Shown here piece after piece: positions 63,436-64,000 of a stretch of 64,000 bases of DNA (position 1 is the first letter of the stretch; each line of letters starts with the position of its first letter). The DNA comes from Glandiceps talaboti. Lineage: Eukaryota > Hemichordata > Enteropneusta > Spengelidae. The stretch is from assembly GCF_964340395.1 (NCBI RefSeq), contig NC_135556.1, positions 20,593,642 to 20,657,641 on the forward strand, read 5' to 3'. The translations under genes and the position numbers were made by a program. Under the pieces are notes generated by a model. The model was not told the origin of the DNA. It searched no databases and worked only from the letters and a program-made list of their open reading frames with translations.

Positions 63436-63976
63436 ATGGCTCAGTTGCGAACACGAGAACGTCAGCATCCCAAAATGACGGTTCACGACGGTGAACCAGA
63501 TAATGCTGTATGTAAATTTCAAGGAGAAAATAAGAAGGAAGACGAAAAGGAAACAAACGATGACGCAGTGGTACTAAAACGACAGCTAAACTTGTTTTTC
63601 TGCATCACAATCATCGTCGGTATTACCATTGGATCTGGGATTTTCATTTCTCCGAAGGGCGTCCTTGTAAACACCAAATCAGTTGGAATGTCACTAGTTG
63701 TATGGGCCTCGTGTGGAATTTTGGTAATGTTCGGTGGACTAATATACGCAGAGCTTGGTACAACATTTGGAAAATCTGGTGGAGATTATGTATACATCAA
63801 CGAAGTGTTCGGGCCATTGCCAGCATTTCTGGTAGTCTGGATTTTGATTGTAATATCTACACCTGCAACGGCTTCAATTTTGTCCATTACCTTTGCAACC
63901 TATCTTACAAAACCGTTCTTTCCAGAATGTGAAACTCCAAAAACTGCGGTGACTCTCGTCGCCATAGCCTGTATAA
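63436..63976 (+). CDS. Second SLC7-type light chain, exon 1 only (runs off the window)
   Basis: The ATG at 63436 (MAQLRTRERQ) matches the start of the first SLC7 gene ([10 protein letters not shown]). An in-frame TTG further upstream is not needed. The exon encodes 180 residues plus one base and ends at A|GTAAGT, the same donor and phase as its neighbour. It contains [30 protein letters not shown] and KPFFPECETP with the conserved heavy-chain cysteine. The N-terminal tail is a few residues longer than in the neighbour. From TM1 on, most residues are identical. It is a tandem duplicate in the same orientation, about 2.4 kb after the first gene's stop. The remaining exons lie beyond the window, so intactness cannot be judged. 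Confidence 0.85.
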
Positions 63977-64000
63977 GTAAGTAAATTACAATGTATCAAG

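Overview
The window is AT-rich, intron-rich animal DNA. Coding exons are short, start after AG and end before GT, lie among long repeat-laden introns, and encode animal transporter families (Kazal-containing organic anion transporters and heteromeric amino acid transporter light chains). The families and the repeat types (foldback elements, microsatellite-led tandem repeats, LINE fragments) suggest a marine invertebrate. I cannot name the species or phylum from the sequence alone.

Layout. (1) 32-293: the last two exons of an unrecognised plus-strand gene. (2) 2481-4966, minus: a complete two-exon gene for a mitochondrial-looking double-hotdog thioesterase-like protein, with a LINE reverse transcriptase fragment in its intron. 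(3) 6064-6831: a long TA-flanked foldback element. (4) 7281-12020, minus: a complete eight-exon organic anion transporter (SLCO/OATP), here called A. (5) About 12.1-24.9 kb: non-coding DNA with inverted repeats and three-copy blocks. (6) 24945-31604, plus: OATP gene B. (7) 40773-49663, plus: OATP gene C. B and C sit in a tandem segmental duplication (about 17106-32165 and 32976-50430) and encode 681-residue proteins of equal length that I count as differing at 34 positions. (8) 51.0-52.0 kb: a decayed LINE 3' end. (9) 53559-60987, plus: a complete nine-exon SLC7 light-chain amino acid transporter of 509 residues. (10) 63436 to the window end: exon 1 of a second, tandem SLC7 paralogue.

The exon models of the three OATP genes agree: internal exon lengths and intron phases match nearly one for one (for example 165, 181, 142 and 65 nt in all three), every join keeps the frame, and each protein ends at a stop. 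The same holds for the SLC7 gene (1530 nt, 510 codons with the stop). The locus is therefore a small transporter neighbourhood expanded by tandem duplication: three predicted OATPs for organic anions and two SLC7 light chains for amino acids, all plasma-membrane proteins.

I found no RNA genes, no CRISPR array and no clearly new multi-gene system. The most interesting material is the recent duplication itself, which allows insertions, deletions, repeat expansions and promoter changes to be polarised between the copies: a clustered set of full CRE octamers upstream of B and C with the promoter-proximal one lost in C, a 1.85 kb microsatellite-led element in C intron 3, a small insertion carrying a cysteine-rich ORF, and an exon-8 fragment beside a microsatellite downstream of C.
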